A DNA stretch of 64,000 bases from Hyperoplus lanceolatus (lineage: Eukaryota; Chordata; Actinopteri; Uranoscopiformes; Ammodytidae). A program made the translations under genes and the position numbers. Shown piece after piece: positions 48,577 through 62,300 of the stretch. Below the pieces are notes generated by a model that saw only the letters and a program-made list of their open reading frames with translations, had not been told where the DNA came from and made no database searches. Within the stretch, counting starts at the first letter, position 1. Each line of letters starts with the position of its first letter. The stretch covers positions 1,116,001-1,180,000 of the forward strand of contig CM049408.1 of assembly GCA_026929865.2 (NCBI GenBank), read 5' to 3'.

Positions 48577-48741
48577 CTGGAACAGAAACTCCATAGACGG
48601 CTACATCGGTGTGTCCCAGCAGCCCGCTGACCACTCCCTCCACCTCTGTGGTGGAAACGTTCTCCCCTCGCCAGCGAAAGGTGTCGCCGCTGCGGTCTCT
48701 GAAATACATGTAGCCGTATTCATCCATCACCAGCACGTCAC
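48577..48741 (-). CDS. slc27a1: slc27a1 exon, adenylate-binding signature region
   Basis: 165 nt reading [20 protein letters not shown] then [20 protein letters not shown] and [15 protein letters not shown]. It contains YxxFRDRxGDTFRWxGENVSTxEVE, the second highly conserved FATP signature near the adenylate and acyl-binding site. Splice sites and phase agree with both neighbours. Intact. Confidence 0.97.
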
Positions 48742-49322
48742 CTGAGACACAGTGATAGAAAACAAACAGACACATAGAGAATGACATCATCAACATCATT
48801 CCCAGAAGGGATCGTAGAGTTGAAGGACAAATAAAAACACGTTGATGATGATTCACCAGTTCAGTTTTGACTTCAATATCGTTTAATGTTGAGTCACTGT
48901 GCCGTCTGAGCTTCTTGTGGATGACGCAATCATGGACTGACCCGATTTCTCATGATGACTCCTTGAAGTGAAATGCAGTGTTTCCTATTCCCAAGGTGTG
49001 TGTTGTCTGTGGGCATTTGGATCTATTTCTGATCAGTCAGTGTTTGTTTGTTCATAGGGAGCTCAAACCTATCCCAGGATGCACTGTCTGAAAGGTGGGA
49101 AGTGCCATGGACAGGTTCCCGATCTGTCATCACAGACAGATCACCAACACCTGCTCAATCAATCACTAACTGCTGCTCACTAATGGGCAATTTAAGGTGT
49201 CCTATCCAGCTATCTTATACTGCACATCTTTGGGACTGTGGGAATAAAATGTTTATGAACCCAGACAGTCCATCATCATTATCCTTACATTATTCTAACA
49301 AAGCAAACGGAATGAAAGCTAC
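48742..49322. other. slc27a1 intron
   Basis: Non-coding, with nothing recognised. The plus-strand open frame at 49048-49326 is chance. Confidence 0.5.
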
Positions 49323-49460
49323 CTGACACATAAGCAGAGTCTCCCATCTTGAAGACGTTGTTAGCTTTTTTCTTCTTGGTGGAATCCTGATCAGCGTAGC
49401 CATCGAACCTTCTGAGAGGATCAGCTTGGTTGATGCGTCCCACTAACATTCCAGGCTCAC
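49323..49460 (-). CDS. slc27a1: slc27a1 exon
   Basis: 138 nt reading [20 protein letters not shown] then [20 protein letters not shown] and SAYVSG. [22 protein letters not shown] and GDSAYxSGD are FATP1-like. The KKKK run is longer than in the human protein as I remember it. Splice phases fit. Confidence 0.95.
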
Positions 49461-49520
49461 CTGCAGGAGACAGGGAGATTTTCATCGTTTACACATAACA
49501 TTTATATCCAGCCACTGTGC

Positions 49521-49521
<1 letters not shown>

Positions 49522-49585
<64 letters not shown>
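49522..49585. repeat. (GT)n microsatellite
   Basis: A pure GT tract ending only about 6 bp from the slc27a1 exon starting at 49592. On the coding strand it is CA-rich and lies directly after the donor site. Confidence 0.95.
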
Positions 49586-49586
<1 letters not shown>

Positions 49587-49591
49587 CTCAC

Positions 49592-49718
49592 CAGGCAGAG
49601 AGGGTATGCAGAGTCCCTGTGAATCCCTGAGCAGCTCTCCGTTGTCCTCCTGCACCCTGACCAGTCTGACGGGGTAGAAGCTGGGAACAATGCGACTGTT
49701 GAAGCCACATGCCCCCAC
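49592..49718 (-). CDS. slc27a1: slc27a1 exon
   Basis: 127 nt, phase 0 in and 1 out, reading [20 protein letters not shown] then [20 protein letters not shown] and LPG. It matches the FATP segment following the GATECN motif. The donor lies against a CA repeat. Intact. Confidence 0.95.
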
Positions 49719-49784
49719 CTGGACACAGAAGACATGTGTGCATGAGACAGGACAGCGCTTGGAAAAAGCACTCGGGCTGGGATC

Positions 49785-50060
49785 CAAATCACATACTTTT
49801 TTTTTCCCACTCTACATACTAATGTACAGAAGAGTATTACTGCCACAGGAGAGAAAAAATCAGATAAGGAAGATTTATTTTATCATTATGTCGAAAAATG
49901 TCAGAGAAAAAGACAACCAATCCAAAATGTTATTGGAGTTAGTGGGTTATTTATGTATTTTTAGCATACTACAATTGGCCTGCATGTATTTGGGACATCC
50001 TAAATATTTTTCTGGCGTAGTAAATAGTAGGGAAGTATGGGGATTGGAACGCAGGGTCGC
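49785..50060. mobile_element. decayed MITE related to 2240-2649
   Basis: It begins with GGGATCCAAATCACATACT and ends with AGTATGGGGATTGGAACGCA, an imperfect inverted pair. It shares GGACATCCTAAAT and AGTAGG-AGTATG motifs with the element at 2240-2649. It lies in an slc27a1 intron. Confidence 0.5.
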
Positions 50061-50081
50061 TCATTTCAAAACAACACACAC

Positions 50082-50291
50082 CTTTCCGTCTATGTTGATC
50101 AGGCTGCAGTTGCACTCGGTGGCGCCATAGAATTCCCCAACTCGGGGGATTTGGAATCTCTTGACAAACTCTTCCCACACTGATGGACGGAGGCCGTTAC
50201 CGACGGCGAAACGCACCCGGTGTTGCGCCTCAGACGGACGGTTGGGCTGGGCCAACAGGTACCGGCATATCTCACCTATGTATAGTATTAT
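50082..50291 (-). CDS. slc27a1: slc27a1 exon, GATECN adenylation motif
   Basis: Exactly 70 codons, phase 0 at both ends, from [20 protein letters not shown] through [19 protein letters not shown] to [29 protein letters not shown], GNGLRPxxW and FYGATECN are invariant FATP motifs; the last forms part of the ATP/adenylate pocket. Intact. Confidence 0.97.
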
Positions 50292-50400
50292 CTGGACACA
50301 CATACAAAGGACAGAACAATATCACTTGGGTCAGTATTGGTTCAAGAGAATCAATATCAGTCACTCCTCCTCAGCGGTGATTGAAGCAGTGTGTACTCAC

Positions 50401-50502
50401 AGTGCACTTGTGTTTGACACAGTCATCCCAGAGCAGTTGGCTTGAGAACTTCATCCACCTGCACTGCAGTGTGCTTGATGACACTGGCTTACCCATGATT
50501 GG
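50401..50502 (-). CDS. slc27a1: slc27a1 exon with several missing bases
   Basis: The 3' part reads KFSSQLLWDDCVKHKCT in the correct final phase, as in the FATP segment KFSASxFWDDCxKYxCT. The 5' part should read like NIMGVGQCLIHGxTVxxR, but only pieces (AATC ATGGG GTA-like and CAGTGT) are found in scattered frames, with a TAA in the expected frame. At least four small deletions are needed. Likely a sequencing or assembly error in an otherwise intact gene; a true mutation is possible. Confidence 0.7.
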
Positions 50503-50818
50503 CTGTGAAATTCCAGTCATTTATATGCAGTGAAAGATATAATCAAGATAACATCTTCACATTAGTGAACTCACATATATCATGTTACAGATAAAACACA
50601 GGACACATATGAGAAGTGGGATGTGATGGGTTGTCTTCTAGGGACAGTACTGTGTAATATGATGTGCTGAGTGAGTGTTTAGAAGTAGTAAGCTGTTTAA
50701 AGGAGGCAGGGTGATGTAGGTGAGTGAGGTGAGTCTCTTAGCCGGCAACTGTATATTTTCTTACATGGCAACAGTATGGAATAACTTCTGAGAGAGAGCA
50801 CGTCTAGCGGATGCCTAC
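50503..50818. other. slc27a1 intron
   Basis: Non-coding; nothing recognised. Confidence 0.5.
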
Positions 50819-50910
50819 CTGCAGAGTGATAGAGAGGAAGGCAGTTGTAGATGATGTCATCGCAAGACAGGCCAAAGGAGTGATTACCAAAGGCAGCGAT
50901 TCGATAATAC
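50819..50910 (-). CDS. slc27a1: slc27a1 exon
   Basis: 92 nt, phase 1 in and 1 out by frame count, completing the split arginine and reading [20 protein letters not shown] then [11 protein letters not shown]. YYRxAAFGxH and [14 protein letters not shown] are FATP motifs. Splice sites are good at both ends. Intact. Confidence 0.95.
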
Positions 50911-51705
<795 letters not shown>

Positions 51706-51721
51706 TTAGGGAATGTGCAGT

Positions 51722-51836
51722 AGGGGAGAACGGGGTAATCTGAGCCACTTTTTACATTTTCTCCCCTCTAAGCGAGCTAAAATGATTTATCACTCAAATT
51801 GACACATTTTCCATTAATTCAGGATGTTTCCTAGAC
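51722..51836. mobile_element. end fragment of the GGGGAGAACGGGG element
   Basis: It begins TAGGGGAGAACGGGGTAATC and matches the reverse complement of 21473-21588 for about 115 bp, to GGATGTTTCCTAG. It then stops abruptly and is followed by sequence matching 26990 onwards. The remaining ~830 bp and the other end are missing. Confidence 0.85.
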
Positions 51837-54800
51837 AATGATAATGTATATGCAAAAATATATTGATATTGTCAATTTCATGGCAAATAGTGCGAATCAA
51901 CAAAAAAATTGCAATTGTGAGCCAAGTTGCGTTATTTTGTCTAAATTCTAAATAGTCTACCCTAATAGTGCTCTACAATTATAACCCCACACCTGGTTAT
52001 GACATTGTGAAATTAAGCCAGAGCAAGATGACAAACTAAAAATTGAGTAAACTCATGCATGGATTCAGGTTCTTGCAAGTTTTAGATCATACTGTAGCCC
52101 TGGATATATTTTTTGCTACCTGGTTTTTTAGCTTGCTGGCACCAGTACTGTCACCACTAAAAAATAAGCCATTTTAGCCTAGTGTGTGTGTGTCGTAGTT
52201 AGGAAATGAAAAGAGAGAACAAAGACAGTAGCGCTGCAGCCTCAGCGCGTAGTGAGAGACTGTTCCTCCAATCACACAGTGACTACTAAATGCGCATTTC
52301 GATACTTTTGAGTTAATTGATACAGAGGGAAAAAATTCATGACTATAAAGGTGACAGCCTTAACACATCAGCCATTCCCGGTTACGGGACAGAAAAACAC
52401 TGAAGCGAAAAGCACTTAATAACTAAAAAAACATAAGTGGTCAAGTACTTTAAAATCAGGTAATTTGTCAATTCAGGCCGTCAGCTCTTACGTTTTTAAA
52501 GTTAAGCCAGACAGCATAAACCCCTTTATGCCCCACAGCAGACAGCCTCACGTGAATCGCTTGGGTCGCGATGATTTGTGGAAGGCAGCTGGAAGATGAA
52601 GAAAAGGCCTTTCGCCGGGTCTTATTATGATGCAGCGCGTCTTGGCCAGAGGAACAGTGGTGTGGAGACCAAGCTCAGCTGATAAGGGCGCGTGCCTCTC
52701 ATGCCCAAGGGAAAGAAAGCAGGGATCAGCGGCTCTTCTTGGCAATGGCGGGCTGTCTGCGGTCGAAGGGCAACATAGGCAAGAGGATAGGAAGCGGAGA
52801 ACACCCTCTCCGGTCGGGCCCTTGTCTTGACGCTGCGTCTGGTGGCAGCGTAATGCGGCTAGATGATAAAGTGATGGGCGGAGGCTTCACTTCTCGGCGG
52901 GTCCGCTGGCTGAGCTCCGGTCCGTGAGACGAGGGCAGTTGCGATGATGTGGATGAGATCCTGCGTCTTTGCGCATGCTTTGCGCATGTGGGGGTCCTGT
53001 TTTGAGGAAGATTTGAATTGTGGTGGTTTTTCAGTAGGAGACTCTCTCGAATCGGGAAAAACAGAAGATTGTTCCAAGCTGATCCATCAACTCGTCCAGC
53101 GAGAATAAGGACTGGGACTTGGTTGCTTATTTCTAGGCCTCAGGTTTTTAAGCATTTCGTACCTCCTATCACGGCTGGAAGCCCCCGACGAATAACAAAG
53201 ATGAGAGTCTTGCATCCTGGCTATTAGAGCAGTCCAAATGCATTGCTCATCCAGTCAAGTTAGTTGTCTGCTCAGCCAAGCAGTGTTTACATTCCGAACC
53301 CCCGCCAACTGTGCTCTTCCTTCCTTAGGAAAAAGCTTTGAAGCTTGTGTCTCACAGTTGAGATAAGATGAACACAGCAGGGTGCCTGGGCCCTGCCCTG
53401 TCTGGTTTCCCAGGCTTTATGGTGACTTCCAAATAGAGTTTCATCCTGTGGACTTTGCAGGGAAATCAGTCCTCCAAAGGTCTAGTGAGTTAACCAGCCT
53501 TTTACAAGGGACTATCATGCAAATGTGAGTTTATGACCTCCGCAGAGTCTGGGATGGTGCATCTAGGAAAGCCTGTAGCGAGCATGCGTTGGGCTTTAGT
53601 CTTGGGCTCTTACTGTGGCATCGTGTAACCCATTCCTGGCATTTCAAGTAGGGCTCTGTGTAGGCGCAACAGCACCATCCACCGTTGAGGAATAAGCAAA
53701 TGATATCAAGCAATTAGTACAGTGAAATTCTGCATTCCAGAAAATTCTTCCTAAATTAGGTCCCAGATTGAAGGAGTGTAATCACGGGACTACTGATGGG
53801 AATAGCGAAGAGAGTAAGAATGGAAATGTAAGAGGCAGATAGAGGACAATGGGCTAAGCTGGACTCCATTGCCAGACTGGGGCTGAGTCGTCAAGGTGAA
53901 ATGCATATACACTAAAGAGCAGATATTAGCAGCCCAGTAATAGTATTGGAAATTAGGGAGGGCCATTCCACCTGTTTGTTTGGGTCTTTGAAGAAAAGCT
54001 TTCCGTAACCGAAGTTGTTTACCATTCCAAATAGTGTCATTAAAAATTAAGACCTGAAAAAAGTTAGGGAGAAGATGGGAGTTGGTGGAATGAATATGGG
54101 AACTTAGAATAATGTCATTTTAGTGAATTTATTCTACCTATAAGAGAGAAAGCCAGAGGAGACCATTTCGATAATATTTGCTTCAGCCTGATCCAATAAT
54201 TTTGAGGAAGTTCGATTTAAATAAGGTTTTTAAAATTTCTGGTAAAACATACCCCCACGGTACCTCAGATGATATGTCCAGCACTTTGAGTGGGAGAGCT
54301 GTGTCCCAGGTTCAGCCTGGCTTTAACATTTATTCGGAAGAGTTCGCTCTTCTCAAGTTAAGCCGAAAAAACTGACTAAAGACCTCCAACTTTGAAAGTG
54401 CCTCCGGTAAAGGTAGCCTTCAGCTGGCGACAAACAAAGTAAGTCATCAGCGTATAATGATACATACATGTTTCAGGCCTCCTCTCCATATCCCCTGAAT
54501 CTGTTTGTTACCGCAAATGGCAATCACAAGTGGTTCGATTACTGTGTAAAAGGAGCGGGCTCCAAGGGACAACCCTGCCGGTCCCACGGTGCAGTCAAAA
54601 TTACTTGGGCGGCAGTAGTGAGTAGGCCAAGGGTTCGCCTCTGGTGATACCCAAAGTCGGAGGTTCGATCCCCCGTCTCCCACGCCACATGTCAGTGTCC
54701 CTAAGGCAAGACACTAATGAACCCAGTGCTCCGATAGATTGGCCAGATGTCTTGCCCCCTAATTCTTCAAGCTACCCCTCTTTGATAGTGGCTAGCAGCA

Positions 54801-57694
54801 TGGGTTGTATGAAAGATGTGTGTGTGACTGGGTGAATGTGTACAAAAAAAACCAATGTAAAAGCGCTTTGGGTCTGTGATAAAACGGAGATATAGCGCTA
54901 TAAATCTATTTACCATTTACCGCTTGAGTAATGGTTGTTAATAATGAGGCAGAAGGGCATGCATATAATAATTTAAGCAAGAAGTGAAAACAGGACCCAA
55001 ACCGAATTTTTCAAGGGTGAAAAACAAATAATTCCATTGTACTCTATCAAATGCTTTTCAGCATCCATAGAAGCGAGGCATTCTGATTCAATATTTCTGG
55101 GGAATATAAAATGTTCATTAGCCGGCGGATACTATAAAATGATTGACGTCCTTTATAAACCCAGTTTGGTCGGGGACATGATAGAGAAGGAGAGCATCAC
55201 TCCAATCTGTGGACGGGAATTTTAACAATTATCTTTACATCTGTATTTAATAGTGAAATTGGTTGAGTATGATGCACAATCTGGGGATCTTTATCCTTTT
55301 TTTTAATAACGGGAAATACGGATGCATAGTAGTGAAAATGAAGTTACCTGGACAAATGAGTCTGGAGAATACTGGACATAAGAAAAGGTGACAGGTCTGA
55401 CATCAATGAATTATCAACACAAAAATAATCAATTCAGATGTAAGTGTGGTGAGGACATGAAAAGAATGAATATTCTCTTCTGTAGAATATAAAACCTGTA
55501 TGGTCCGGAACATAATCGTAAGAAATTATTTGTCTGTTTTCCTGCAGATCTGCTAAAATTGGCAGGTTTGGGGAAAAAGTGATCTAAGACTGGATCTAGA
55601 TAATAGTTACAAATCCCCACCGAAAATAAGGGAATACGAATTATGAGATCAGGAGTTGAGAAAAAAATCTCTTGAAGAATTCTACATCATCGACGTTAGG
55701 CGCGTAGAACGTTGGCCAAGATGACTGACTTATTGTAAATTTTGCTGAAACAATAATAAAGCGTCCCATTTTATCTGATATAGTGATTTGAGGGACTCAA
55801 AAGAATATTACTATCAATAAGGATAGCTGTGCCCTAGCCTTACCCCTGAAAGTAGAATGAAAAAATTACGCCAGCATTACTTAATCGCCCATGGTCAGAG
55901 TCATGTAAATTGGGTTTCTTGAAGGAAAACTATTCCAGCCCTGAGCCGTTTTAGATTGGGTTAAGACCCTTACCTTTTCACTTTGTGATTTGCCTTGACA
56001 TTCAAACTGGTGGTAAGATTTGCCAGCCATCTGGCTCAGTTATGGTGGGAAAATAAGAAAGGGTTGCTCGTGGGAAAAGAAAAATGGCAATGTGGGGAAA
56101 AAAGAAAAACACAACAAAAAGGAAAAACACAAATAACTGAAAACACTGAAGGTGAGCTTATCAACTGAAGCTGATTTAACACCCCCCCTATCCCCCCAAA
56201 ACCCACCCCATATATTGCTCTAAACAGCCCAAACCCCAAAAGACCCTTACTAGTCTCACAACAAACATTCCAAGCCTTAACTTCCTGACCTGTGCTGGCT
56301 GCCCACATGGGTCTTGTACAATTCACCCCATAACAGCTAGTAACACTATGAACAATCCAGCAAACTGTCAAAATGACAACACTAAACAAAACGTGCTCAC
56401 CCAACAGATTAGAAATTCAAAAGAACAAGGCTTGAGTTAGACAAGCTGTCCAAATGGCAAAAAAATAAAATAAATAAGGAAGAACAGACACGGTTATCAG
56501 CCGTTTTTAAAATTGAGATTACTGGTAAGAAAAGCTGATGAGCAAAGACATCAGAATCAAAATGACCAAACCCCAACAAAAGTATCAAAACCACCCAGCT
56601 GGTTTACTCATCTTAAAAGGGAGGAAAAAATGCGTGTGTAGTACCATCAGTCTGAGAGTTTGGCTGGGGATATGAAAAGAGCATTTGTCCCAACTTTGTA
56701 TACTCACAACAGGCAATGCGTATTTGCTGCGGACTCACACCCAATGTAGATATGTAGTTAGATGCTTCAGAGACGGACCTTAACCACCTTCTCTCGCCGC
56801 TCTGAATGTGCGCGGCCTCGAAAGCAAAGGACGGAGACCGCCTTCGTCAAGCTCAGCTATGACCCCCCTGTATTCAGCCGCTGCTTCACGACCTCCGCTG
56901 TAATCCTCGTAGAACCGGAGCTTGTGGCCGTGGTTTCCAAGCTCTCCTGTTTACGTGCCTCTCTCATGAGTCAGGGTCTTTTGGTCCTGAGTATCGGTGG
57001 GCGGATGATGACGGGCAGCGGCCCGTCATCTATCACGCGGGCCCGATTTGGGTACTAGAGTACGGTGAGCTCTGTCCCAGCTCCGGGAAAAAGCCCCCTT
57101 GGTGCAAAACCTCGACGAAGCGGAGAAGAAAAAGGCGGTGAGGCGAGCGCCCTCCAAGTGACTCATTAAGCCCTAATACGTACATTAAATGCTCCTGCTT
57201 CTCCTTCCAAATCCGATAGTTTAGATTTCAGCAACTTGTTGTCTTCCTGCAGTGAGAATACGTAGCCTCCAGTTGCTCAGCGTCCGCAAACAGTTTCTGC
57301 ATTCTCCTCGAGAGATCGGTTATACGTTTCCCCTGGCCTGAGACCAGCCTGGATGTTGTGTCAACTTAGTGTCCATGCTGTGAGAAAAAGGAGATGACTT
57401 AACTCAACTGGCTATAACGCTCCTAGCCACTGCTCAAGGTCGGAATGCAGAGCGTGGACTGCTTTCAGTGCTATCAATAACTGCTCCCACGCTGTCCGAG
57501 GACATATCTGACTCTGCCGAATCTCTTTTCGTTTTTCTTTCCTCTAGGCATTCTCCAGAAACAGTAACAGTTGTGCAGGCTTTAAACTCAAAGTGTTCTC
57601 AGTGGAAAACAGGATTTTAATCAGTTAAGTCTGAAATGGTTAATTAGAGCTATGGGCGCGTCGCACCTACTCCTGCTATGCAACCGGAAGTCTG
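51837..57694 (-). mobile_element. second copy of the 3.4-kb insertion remnant and L1
   Basis: It matches 26990-32921 of the first copy, with the L1 part beginning near 53620 and the right target site (AGGCAAAGC, now altered) near 57695. L1 reading frames are shattered by indels: EN (WNVKG region), the YADD region and ORF1 are only found in scattered frames. The same SINE sits at about 54609-54921. Dense random indels across coding and non-coding parts alike are unlike natural decay. Confidence 0.85.
54609..54921 (+). mobile_element. SINE, second copy
   Basis: The copy of the 29816-30121 SINE at the same position in L1, with indels. GGTTCGATCCC and AAAGCGCTTTGGGTCTGTG are still present. Confidence 0.85.
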
Positions 57695-58464
57695 AGGCAA
57701 AGCTGGTTGTGGACTATCCTATGACCTGGATGACTAAAGGAAGCGTATCTGTGTTCTCTTGTGTGCCATATAGTTCACCAGGACATTATGATGAGCCCAT
57801 CTAAGCTGGCTCCGTATGTCATCCAGAATTTTTTCATTGTTTGTTTTTTCATGCATTCCGAGGTTATTACTATCTGATGATAATCTATAGTAATCAAATT
57901 ATTTAAAGTCTTCGCGCTGTATGGCTGCTATATCTAACTTTTTTTTCCTATAATGCGGTTACTTAGGCTATTTATCTTGGTAAAAAAAGCATTACTCAGG
58001 TCAGACAATATTAGATAGTTATTTACTTGGCATTTTTCCCACCTGATGTTTTTGCAGTTGGATGCATGGACGTATAAAAGGGTTGGATGGTGCACACAGG
58101 CTTTCTGTAACAATAACATACAGAATAGTATTATTCTTTGAGCTAACCTTACCTACACGCTTTATTACTGACTAAAATAACAATACTTCTGCTAATGGCT
58201 TTTACTCTTTTCTGTGGCTTCAAGTCCATAGTTGGTGCTATACAGTTCTGGTGAGGCACCAAGCGGAAAAGACTGAGTTCCAATGTTCACTTTATTGAAA
58301 ACTTCGGAGCAACACAAAGACAAACTGAAAACACTGCGCAGACAATAAATACAACGGCATTATGGCTGAGATGAAGTGGTGGAGGTGGATAATGAGGGCC
58401 CTTTGGTGTACCAACTCCTTACATCTTCTCTGGTGAGAATGAGCTGATTTGTCCTTTTGTCCAG

Positions 58465-58610
58465 GTGGACTTCTTTGCAGTGGAGCTGCTGGATGGGCAG
58501 CCTGTACCTGCTGCTGGACATGGGCTCAGGGACCATCAAGGTGAAGGCCACCCAGACTAAGGTCAATGATGGGGCCTGGTATCGTTGACATCCAGAGAGC
58601 AGGCGCTCAG
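58465..58610 (+). pseudogene. nrxn3: duplicate neurexin-3 LNS3 exon, frameshifted
   Basis: A copy of 33678-33825. It has one inserted G in the DGSLY codons, a 2-bp loss at YHVD and a 1-bp loss near QRDGRS (146 nt against 148). Acceptor and donor are kept. The reading frame is broken, so as written it cannot be used in neurexin. Flanking intron matches the first copy closely. Confidence 0.88.
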
Positions 58611-58948
58611 GTCAGTTGTGTTGGGGACAATTATGACAAACTGCGTCTAATGGAATTGAAATCCCTTTTAGGTAACACTTAGTTTAAGGTTTTAATAATA
58701 GCTCATATTCAGAAAAACTGTTAATTTAGTAGTTCCATAACTTCGAGCCATGTTTGTGGACTTTTGATTGACTGATTTGAAAAAATAAATAAATAAATCA
58801 ATTAAAAACGCTCACCAAAAAGCTTTCCGATGTACTCTGTATTCTAACAAATATCTAATCACTTTCATACACGGTATCTTTGTTCTTAACATCACCATTC
58901 CATCTTGTTCCACTGCTGGTGTACCTGATCTTTACCTGACCCCAACAG

Positions 58949-59330
58949 GCACCATATCAGTGAACAGCAGAGGCGGACTCCGTTCACAGCCAGTGGTGAG
59001 AGGAGATCCTGGACCTGGAGGGGGACATGTACTGGGGGGGCTTCCACACTGACCGGGCCAACCTCATCCTGCCTACTGACTCTGGACAGCCATGCTTAAC
59101 TATGGTTACGTGGGCTGTGTCCGGGACCTTTTCATAGACGGTCAAGCAAGGACATCCGTCAGATTGCTGAGGCACAAAATGGCGCTGAATCCAACCCTCG
59201 TGTAACAAGCAACCTGTTAAGCAGTGTGAGAGCTACCCATGCAAGAACCGAGGCATCTGCAAAGAAGGCTGGAATCGATTCATTTGTGACTGCACCGGCA
59301 CTGGCTACTGGTCACGCACCTGTGAGAGAG
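58949..59330 (+). pseudogene. nrxn3: duplicate neurexin-3 LNS3/EGF exon, frameshifted
   Basis: A copy of 34162-34545 (382 nt against 384), with at least six separate 1-2-bp indels in its first 240 nt. The EGF part ([20 protein letters not shown]) is unchanged. Splice sites are kept. Frameshifts in one half and perfect identity in the other look like patchy consensus error. Confidence 0.88.
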
Positions 59331-62300
59331 GTAAGTGTGTGTGTGTGCAAGTGGGAGGTATCCATCCACGTTCTCATGATAAACATTAGACCATACTGAT
59401 ACTATACTATTTCCAAGGCAGAGTCAATAGTTTCTAAGAAACAATAGAGAGACTAGAACAGTAGGTTGAAAGAGTCACCGTGAATAAAGGGTTGATTGCA
59501 GGCTGGCTGATTGTGCCAGTATTTAAGGAATGACTACTTTAAAGTATTTAAGGAATGACTACTTAAAGGAATGACTACTTTAAAAGAGCACAGCGTTCTA
59601 GGCTGAACCTGTGGCTTCTTTCAAAGGTTATCATCATGCCATTGTGAGGTCCCACCACGGAGGAAAACAACTGGTTTGTAAAGTAGATTTTAAGAATATT
59701 GAGAATATAGTTCTACATTACTGTATATTGTGCCCTTCAAATTTGGACATGTCTTTCTTTAGCCATATTCAGCCAAAGGTTGGACGTGTATGTCAAATTC
59801 AGTGTTGTGGATGCAGGTTATAAGAAGGTACCCTGTTTTGAGACACATCTCCAATCTTAACAGTTAGTTATTTAACTAGTTTAAGGAGATTGATAAAATG
59901 GAATATCCTTCTCAGCTGCCAATACTTCTGTAAAACAAATGTAGAGCATGATAAGGTCAAGGTAAAGTTTGGCATAAGACTATTCTACTGCCTAGATGGA
60001 TTATTGCTAGTGGGCTAGGAGGAATGATCTTAAGCTCCATACTACCAGTGGGCTGAAAGAACCTCCCACTAAAACCACTCTGTATCTGTCCAGCATACTG
60101 ATGCTGTGTTACTGTCTGTCTGTATGTCTGTCCTTAGTGGCCTGAGTATGGTGTCTGTCTGTCTGTCCATTATCTTAAGCAGCTGCACCAACATCCCTCT
60201 CTCCACAGCCGGGGGTGATGTCTGTGTTCCTGCAACCAGTGGTCCTACGGCCTTATCCCTTCTCTGCATTTCTAAGTAATCAAGGGGTGATATTCACTTG
60301 CCGTGTTCAGTTCGGTAGGAAAGCGAACTCCAGGTGCATACTAAGCCTGGTCAGTATTACAGGCGGGTGTGATGCTGCAATATACTGCATGAAGTGTGTG
60401 TTTTTTAATTTTTCTTCCAATGTTACTGGGACTGTATCAATACTATCCCTTGTCAGTTTGGGGCTGAGCCACGCCGAACTGACACCCTCAACTCAAACTG
60501 ACATCCAGCTAATCACTACTTTTGAGCTGCGCGTCCAGCATCAACAATACAGTAAAAATTATGTTTCACATCGTAGGCTACTACACCATAACGTGGCATT
60601 GCCATATGCCTACATATTATAACCATATTAAACAACAATAATTTGATGGGATTCTTCTTTATTTGTAGGCTAGATGTAGGCCTATTTATGTATTAGTTTT
60701 AACCCCATATTATATCAAACTGTATATTATGCAGTAGTCCACCCCTTCCTCTCTTTTACAACGTAAAATGACTCGCAGTCTAGCCCTATAGATTTTACTG
60801 ACACAGCTATTATTTGCCGATAGGCACAAATACACACCATCGCTATATCTCCATGATTGTTAACAATTTCGCAGTTTTCAATTGGTGCTTCCTGCTTCTC
60901 TCCGCCCCAGAATGTCTGTCCAATGAATGAATTACCTTAGATCACGTGTGGTTTTGCTCCGTAATGCTGGTTCACTTGCAAAAGGGGCAATATGAAAGTG
61001 GACCACACCAAACAAAATCAATCTAAATTATATTTGGTCTGGACCAAAGGGAAGTGAACTAGGGTACTTTCCCAGTGTGAATACACCCTAACTATATAAT
61101 AGAGAAAAGTCTGTCTGCCCATCTGTCTGTCTGTCTGTCTGTGACGGTCTCACTCCTATTCTAACCTCTCCCTGTCCCCTTACCCTAACCACCCAGCTGT
61201 GATGCATGAAACTAATCACCAATTTTAGGAACATGAGCTGTGGGACCATCGGATTGTGGGAACATAGGTATGAAAAACCCCAATAAAACCTTGTTCTTGA
61301 AAGGTGTGGCTCTACTGAGGGTTGTTTCTGTAAAACTGAAGCATTATAGCATTTATTATACATTTCCTGCGTACACTGCATACTTTTGACAAACACAATG
61401 ACAATGTTAAAGAGCACCTATTATGCTTTTTCAACTTTTATGACCTATAAACGTTGTTATAATGTATTATAGTAGTGCTGTCAAGCGATTAAAATATTTA
61501 ATTGCGATTAATCGCATTAATGTCATAGTCAACTCGCGATTAATCGCGATTAATAAAAATGTTATCTATTCTAGCCTAAATGTCCCTTGATTTCTTTTTG
61601 TCCCATTATTTTTTCTAATTTTAATGCTCTTATCACACATATTCTCTACACTCTTGTAATTCAGTGTAGGCCTATTTCTCCTAAAATATCATAATTTGCA
61701 ATTCAGTGCAAATAGCCCACAATGTAGATCCCCCAGCCCTAGAACAGCACACAAACATAATTGAAACTTATTTTTCTATTTAAAAACAAACCCATAAAAC
61801 AACATAGGCTATATAAAACAAATTAGTATTCAAGCTAAATTAAACTGGTTGTTGTAGGCCTAAATGTTTTTTGAGTCGTTCATCCACGGCTTATTTCAGA
61901 CTGTGTGGAGTGGACACACTATACTTTTGTGTGCCGGTGGTTGCCATGGCGCTGCTTCAGCCGAGGCTTCAGTCTCCCTTTGTAGCGAAAAATAAAGTTA
62001 AAATGAATGACTGCCGGCTGCCACTAACGTTCATAGAGGTTTTGGTGTGCGTGCAGGGTTGAAATGAATGAAAAGCTTTCTTTTCTGTTCTTTTCCGCGA
62101 AGTCCCAGAGTCTCAACACGGAAGACGCTACTAGTGAAGGTCGCGCAGCTGAGCTAGGAAATGCTAGGTTCCGGTTTCTGCTTCAAAATAAAAGTCAGAA
62201 TTGACTTGACGTTTAGCCGTTTTGCCAGTTAAATTATTTTAATGTGAAATTACACTGTAGGACATGTTCCGTTTGAATTAACAGTAAGCGAGCCATATGA

